In this document: positions 58,819 through 64,000 of the stretch, piece by piece
Numbering within the stretch: position 1 is the stretch's first letter
Layout of the letters: each line of letters begins with the position of its first letter
NCBI GenBank assembly: GCA_027922465.2
Contig: BQMF02000179.1
Span: 434,001 to 498,000 of the forward strand
Direction: 5' to 3'
DNA: 64,000 nucleotides
DNA from: Turritopsis dohrnii
Taxonomy: Eukaryota; Cnidaria; Hydrozoa; Anthoathecata; Oceaniidae
Notes under the pieces: generated by a model
What the model was told of the DNA's origin: nothing
Database searches by the model: none
The model's input: only the letters and a program-made list of their open reading frames with translations
Program-made: the position numbers and the translations under genes

Positions 58819-58989
58819 TCAATTTTGTAATTCTGTGTGTTTCGCAAAAACATGAGAAAAGTCCATTTCATCCAATTCTTTGGATCGTTCGTACAGCATT
58901 TGGTCTAACGAGATTCTCAGCCACTCTAGAGTGTCGCGGGGTCTTCTGCCTATGATTTTTAAATCAACAGTTTTGTGGCAACGAAAAAA
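58819..58989 (-). CDS. Unrecognised terminal exon
   Basis: Acceptor TTTTTCTTCTCCAG followed by 56 open codons and TGA. The sequence (RCHKTVDLKIIGRRPRDTLE..., ending in an acidic-basic SKELDEMDFSHVF tail) has coding character. No upstream exon could be identified towards 59.3 kb, where a Helitron begins, so its gene and function are unknown. It may be the end of a gene upstream of the 56-58 kb gene, or an exon of it. Confidence 0.45.
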   Translation of the reverse strand, partial: FFRCHKTVDLKIIGRRPRDTLEWLRISLDQMLYERSKELDEMDFSHVFAKHTELQN

Positions 58990-59309
58990 CTGGAGAAGAA
59001 AAAGAAAATTACTTAACGTAAATGAATGAAACATAAACACGCAAACTGCTTTTAAACTCAATCTTCCATACGGTAGTAGCTGAAAGTGCTTGGAGATATG
59101 TCTGATATAGGACGTATATTAAAGGATTGGTGTTTATGGAAAAGATTGGACATCATGTACCATCGGACATCATGTCTGGTATGGGTTTACTATGGGTTAC
59201 TACCTTAATGTTGTTTTTTTTTTGTGATTTCTATATTGCAATAACACTACATGTATCCGAATTAAAAGTATACATAATAAATGGTATAAGGTGCAGGATA
59301 TAAACCTCA

Positions 59310-60463
59310 TCTATATACTAATTACGAGTGTGCATCCGCTTTTTTCACGCTTTCACTCTCTAAAATTTCGGGCCGTTTTTGCGGTCACTTATTCACAATA
59401 GAGTGTCAGACCACGGCGGTTAATATTTTTCTACGATTAGTATAAGGAAAGATACCTTTACATTGCATTTTGATCGTTTCAAATGTTTCAAATGTTCGCA
59501 AGATCAAGAAATAATAGACAACTACGAAAGTTTATTAAGATTTATTATGTTTTTAGGGTAAGTACGCTTTAGAACTTTTTTGTTTGTTTGTTTTGTTTTT
59601 CTTATAGTATTAATAGGGTTTCTGCGTCATTACTTTTTCAAATAATACGCGACTGAAGAAATGAATATCATGGTTTTTAATCTTGACGTTCTGGGTTCGT
59701 AAAGAAAATCCCAATTGTTTATAATTCACATTTTGACACTTCTACGACTTTCGCGTTTGGCTTTTATTTACATTGGGGCTTGGATTCCATGAACAGTTAC
59801 AGCGATTTTAATCTTTTTGTTGTTTACCTGTACGCACAATTTATTTTTACTACTGCATATATCGTATCGTGAAAGATTTATTATGAATATTTTGATGTAA
59901 AAAGTTTTTCTGTTCATAACTCCAGTGTTGAACTAAAAATGCTTTAGCCGGAATACCTAGAGATTTTTGATTAAAAGTGTGAAGAGTGTTTTTTTCTGTA
60001 TTGTATTTTCCGCACAGCGCGTATTTTTATTTTTGGAAAAATGTTTGATCTAGATGGCGTCTGTTTAAGTGGATCATTAAATCATTGCATTGCCTCTTCA
60101 ATTAGATGGGAAGTTATTTGGAAAATATCTCTAGAACTTCTAAGAAAATAACTGACATTTTTTATGGTCAATGACATTGATGAAGGGGTGACAAACAGAG
60201 CTTTTACGTCACTAAAATGTTTGATCGATGTTTATTAATTTTCCAGTTTTTTTGTTTTTGAGTTGTTATATTGTGTTTAATTTCCATTTTATTACCCTTA
60301 ATTTACCCCTTGAAAATTCATAGAATTAGGTAAAAAGAAAGTTTTAGATGTTTTCTGCCCCCACTTTCTGTTCGTTATTCTGTTATTTAATTTTTCGTCA
60401 CCATTTTTTGAGACATTATTTTCAGAATTAGAACCTGTAAAATTGTTTTACACGGGATACTAG
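59310..60463 (+). mobile_element. Helitron (non-autonomous), second subfamily
   Basis: Starts TCTATATACTAATTACGAG after host A59309. Ends with hairpin TGTAAAA-TTG-TTTTACA, then CGGGATACTAG, before host T60464. These are the Helitron hallmarks: TC start, hairpin 11 nt from a CTAG end, A|T target. 1154 bp without Rep/helicase. The 60155-60230 part resembles the 39200 and 14600 repeats. Confidence 0.8.
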
Positions 60464-60719
60464 TTTATTATTAATTTTGTTTCCTGTTTAAAATATTCAA
60501 GTTTGCAAGTAACCTTTTTTATACTGATTTGAAAATAAAGGTTCATAAGCTTGGAATGGTCTGCAGTGTGATTATTCTTTTCTGTAAGTCACACTGGAGC
60601 AGTGATGTATATAGCCACAAGTAAATAATGTGATTTCCTAAGTTTGACAGAGTTAAATGAAATTGTTAATATAAATTATAAATGATATGTTTAAAAGCTA
60701 ATGTGTGTTTCAGTAAATG

Positions 60720-61400
60720 GGAATAAAAAATGTGTTCTGTCAAAAATTTCAATTTGACTATTAATATTTTATTTTTAAGTGCGCAACAAAAACAGAATAA
60801 AGAACAAACAAAAGCTAGAGCTGTTCTCCATTGGAAGCTATCGAGTCTTCACGTTAATTTGTTTTTTAGAATATTATTTATTTATCACAAAAAAATTAGA
60901 TACAAAGTAATCAAATGGAAGATAAGGATGTGTTCACCAAAAAGAAGATGAAAATAAAAATGTACAATTAAATATGTACAGTAGAAAATTAAATCGTAGT
61001 AAATATAGATAAATAAAAGAGAGAAAACTGGAAGGTTGCAAGAGTGAGAAGCAAGTTGCTTGTTAGGTAGTTTCTTGAGAAAGAGATCAGTGACAAGCTT
61101 TTTAAGTTGGTTGTATGAAAGGGAACCTATGTCGATGTGTTCATAGGTAGACTGGAGGTGATTCCACCAAGATATTGATTGATATGTAAAAGAATTAATA
61201 CCATATAACCTAGTGTTTATACTAGGTTTAGAGAGAGTTCCTGCTGACTTACCTCTGGTGTTGATGGAATGAGGTAATTTGGAGAAAGTGAAAGCATTAT
61301 GAATGCAGGCTGTACTCTGAGATGCACACGCAGGCACACACGCAAGTTAGTTTATGTGTACAATTAATCGCACGTGTAAAGTCGTATTATTAACTAGTCG
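60720..61400 (-). mobile_element. LINE 3' fragment
   Basis: The minus strand encodes the terminal part of a non-LTR reverse transcriptase: FSKLPHSINTRGKSAGTL, PSINTRLYGINSFTYQSISW and WNHLQS, followed by an AT-rich 3' region. Only this end remains. Limits approximate. Confidence 0.65.
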
Positions 61401-62616
61401 TTTTTCTGAGTTTTTTTGTCCCAGAATTGAGATCATGCAACTTACAGCTTAAGATCCTTAGTTTCCTCAGTCATCACATAAGTGATGATGATGTAATCAT
61501 CTTGAACATAAACGTTGCTACATGTCGCGATGCGATACTTTCTTTTACTTAACTGTCTAGACAAATGTTAATATAGCGTAAAGTGAAAAAAGAAAGAAAC
61601 ACACCTGATGTATTTAACGGAAATAAATAGAGAATGTCTGTTACGCTGAACAAAGTATTAAATAACTATGGCCTTATGTGTGATGACGTAAAACAATGTA
61701 AACAAACACGCCTACTATCGAATAAGTCAGGTGGGCCATTTTCTTACTTTTTCATCTTCTTTTTATAAAATTCTTAAGTATCATTCGGATCAATGCAGGT
61801 GGTTTTCTTTATAAATTTTCAGTTAAAGAAATGGTTTTTTTTTATTTTATTTTGTCTCTGGGAAGGCAAAAAAAAATGAGGCAGTAATAACTTTTTGGAT
61901 CGCACACGATCGCACGCGTCCTCCTCTGTAAAAGTATTTAAAAAAACATTCAGATAATTATCATGGACTTTGGGGGCCACGTCACATCAGGGATTTTCCA
62001 TTGCAATCACGGAGTTTTCAGAACTCTGAGTTTGAGCATGACAGTTCATAAACAGTTCATATATTCAGTATTATTATGTATCTATGTGAAGAAGTTAATT
62101 TATATGAAGAACTTTAGTATCTTCTGGTTTGCTTTGTTTAATAAACTTTGTAGTCATATTTGCTAGAATTTATCTATTCTTTTTAACTGTTTTGTACAAC
62201 TGATATTGAAAGAACATGGTCAAAAATAGACCCCCTTTTTGTGACAACTTTCAGTTGCTTTACTGGAAAGATTTCAAATTTGGCCAATTGAAAGGTATAG
62301 GATTGGTATTGATCAGAAAATATTTGAATACATGTAGCATTTGAGATATTCCTGTTTTATGGACGGGCGTCAGTTAGGGTGTTGTGTTATAAGTTATAAG
62401 TGAGAAATAATGATTTACTTACACAACAGGTGAGTTCTTGTGGTTTACCTGAGTTATAATGTGAATTTTAAAATATAAAGATCAAAGAAGATTGTGTCGA
62501 GAAATGATCCCTGTACCATCACAAGGAAACTGTTTGATAATATCACATTTTAGGGTAACAGTAGTAGTTCACTTTTAAATACTTTATTAAAACATAGGTA
62601 GTTCACATGTGTTTTG
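61401..62616. other. No gene recognised; possible upstream region of the F-box gene
   Basis: A small plus-strand ATG frame at 61635 (MSVTLNKVLNNYGLMCDD, ending near a GTCAG|GTGGGC donor-like site) is the only exon-like item, and it is weak. Confidence 0.35.
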
Positions 62617-63320
62617 AGGGAAATTTTATAATGGGACTTTTACAAAGATAGTAATCAGAAGAGAAATTGCTAATGATGCTATCTTACAATTAATATCTAA
62701 ATATTTGGAACTTCCATTGATTGAAACTATGCCATTTAGGAGATCAATGAGAAGGTTTTGGAAATTTCTAGAATGGAAGCAGGATTGCAACGTTTCCATA
62801 TCGTCCACAACTCATCAACATTCAAGTGATTTTTTTCACACCAGGCAGTATGAAAATCAAGGCAAATGTCTTTAAGATATTTACAATTCTTGTGATTTGT
62901 TTACCACACATGATATTGTTGATAAAGTAAGTCAGGTGTCAGTTCGTTCTAATTTTCAAGATGCATCTGCAGAGGAGTCATTAGACTTTCTTGTCCCTGG
63001 AACAATCTGTGCAGTCTTCTGTATGGTTTGCAGAAATATTAAAAGCAGGTTTTGCTGTAAGTGATTGTGTGGATGATTACAACCACTGTTTTGCCAATCA
63101 AAGATACATTGAAGGTCACTATCGTGAACGAAAATTGGAAATTGCCAAAGATAAGAAATTCAAGATAATGAAAAAAAAACATATAGCAATCGTGAAAGTT
63201 GTTATTAACAAGTTGTCGATATCATTTTGCACATTGAAAATAATGGATTGGTTATTTGATGCCACTGTTTTACACTTTCTATATGTTTTTGTATATAATA
63301 TATTTTGTACTTCAACTTGA
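62617..63320 (+). pseudogene. Decayed coding stretch of unknown family
   Basis: A plus-strand frame (IVIRREIANDAILQLISKYL...FRRSMRRFWKFLEWKQDC) stays open from 62617 to 62877. It continues in the same frame past one TAA to about 63040. A second frame then takes over (SSVWFAEILKAGFAV..., to 63320). One stop and one frameshift suggest a dead gene or transposon ORF. GTATGA and GTAAGT at 62850 and 62925 could also be splice donors, so an exon cannot be excluded. I do not recognise the family. Confidence 0.35.
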
Positions 63321-63856
63321 AAAATTCCATGATCCTAACACAAAAGAACAATATATACTGTTTCTGTTTATTAGCTTTAATTCCAGTTTTAAATAACCAC
63401 TTTTTATCACCTGAAATGTACTTTTGATTTTTTCATTAGTGGCACATTACCTTTGCAATAGAAAGGGCTCTTTTTCAGGTTCATTTAGCCCATTATCATT
63501 ACAAGACCAATTTTTTCTGGCTTGAAGTAAACTCTTACAATTTTCTTGATATTTAGTTCCTTGGGTATTTTTTTTCATAAAGTACATTTTTTAAATGTAA
63601 CACTGTTTTTGACCATGATCAAAAGTAAAATTCAGTTTTATGGTGTAATACATGTTAGTGCTCTTGTCTTGTTAAAATTTTGAGCAATATAAGATCTGCT
63701 GCAATTAATGTAATCCAACACAATGTTGAAAAAAAAGTTTCTGTTGCATCTTAACATGTATCCGAATAGTTGACCATTTGAATGAAAACACAAATTTAAC
63801 GTTTCTTTTTATTGTAGCTACTAATCAAATAAATCTACTGGATCAACCTAAACACA

Positions 63857-64000
63857 ATGACAGTTGGTAGTATTGCACTCTTGAAAACATCTTCCAGTTC
63901 TAGCAATGTGCCAGAGGAAATATGGCGTGTTGTGTTTTCATTTCTGAAAGCTAGGGACTTATGCAAATGTATGTTAGTCTGCAAAAAGTGGAAGCAACTG
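63857..64000 (+). CDS. F-box protein, N-terminal part (cut by window end)
   Basis: ATG at 63857 opens 48 codons running off the window. Residues about 17-48 are a canonical F-box: VPEEIWRVVFSFLKARDLCK followed by CMLVCKKWKQL (the Leu-Pro-x-Glu, Val-Phe-x-x-Leu, Val-Cys-x-x-Trp pattern). F-boxes bind Skp1 and tether substrates to Cul1 ubiquitin ligases; the substrate domain lies outside the window. A strong acceptor TTCTTTTTATTGTAG ends at 63817, and an in-frame TAA lies between it and the ATG, so the exon begins in the 5' UTR and an upstream non-coding exon is expected. Confidence 0.85.
   Translation, partial: MTVGSIALLKTSSSSSNVPEEIWRVVFSFLKARDLCKCMLVCKKWKQL

Noticed and set aside
61635..61770. 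Small ATG frame at 61635 as first exon of the F-box gene
   Set aside because: The donor-like site is plausible but the F-box exon has an in-frame stop before its ATG, so this frame could not be joined to it as coding sequence.

Overview
The window is AT-rich eukaryotic DNA (long A/T runs, GT-AG introns, no operons). It comes from a repeat-laden invertebrate animal genome. A spliced Elongin A gene, a Maf-type bZIP gene and a mix of BEL/Pao, Penelope-like, Helitron, Kolobok-type TTAA and Harbinger-type elements suggest a cnidarian, perhaps a hydrozoan. That assignment is inference: no species marker is visible.

Host-type genes, in order: (1) 8771-10063 (+), an intronless 430-aa protein with the bacterial GmrS/SspE-type DUF262 signature; (2) 20955-21668 (-), an intronless 237-aa putative SAM-dependent methyltransferase-fold protein of bacterial look; (3) 22936-23970 (+), an intronless Maf-family bZIP factor, divergent from (2), with Maf-recognition-like sites just upstream; (4) 28259-40296 (-), a 13-exon Elongin A gene whose exon phases all agree, with a BEL/Pao retrotransposon and other repeats in intron 6; (5) 56121-58209 (-), four phase-consistent exons of an unrecognised gene; (6) 58819-58989 (-), an unrecognised terminal exon; (7) 63857-64000 (+), the start of an F-box protein cut by the window edge. 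A decayed coding stretch lies at 62617-63320.

Most of the rest is mobile DNA. Proximal part: a TA-flanked TIR element (1063-1395), a foldback element with a 9-bp target duplication and palindromic 41-bp arm repeats (2576-4946), and a TTAA-flanked element with Kolobok/Mutator-like transposase relics (5380-7424). From 11.1 to 19.5 kb there is a multi-level nest: a non-LTR retrotransposon holds a Harbinger-type MITE and a 5.9-kb TA-flanked element. That element holds repeat X, which holds a perfect head-to-tail array of four Helitrons. One Helitron carries a truncated reverse transcriptase insertion and another a Penelope-like fragment with a hammerhead-like motif. Related empty sites elsewhere in the window (near 32.2 and 39.2 kb) confirm two of these insertions. 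A solo Helitron is at 25340-26215 and another family member at 59310-60463. From 42 to 61 kb there are hAT-like and other MITEs, a tRNA-derived SINE, truncated non-LTR retrotransposons, further TTAA elements, foldback palindromes and a miRNA-like hairpin.

The window has no operon-like functional system. The most unusual items are the DUF262 and methyltransferase genes (transfer candidates), the tandem Helitron array and the internally inverted BEL element.
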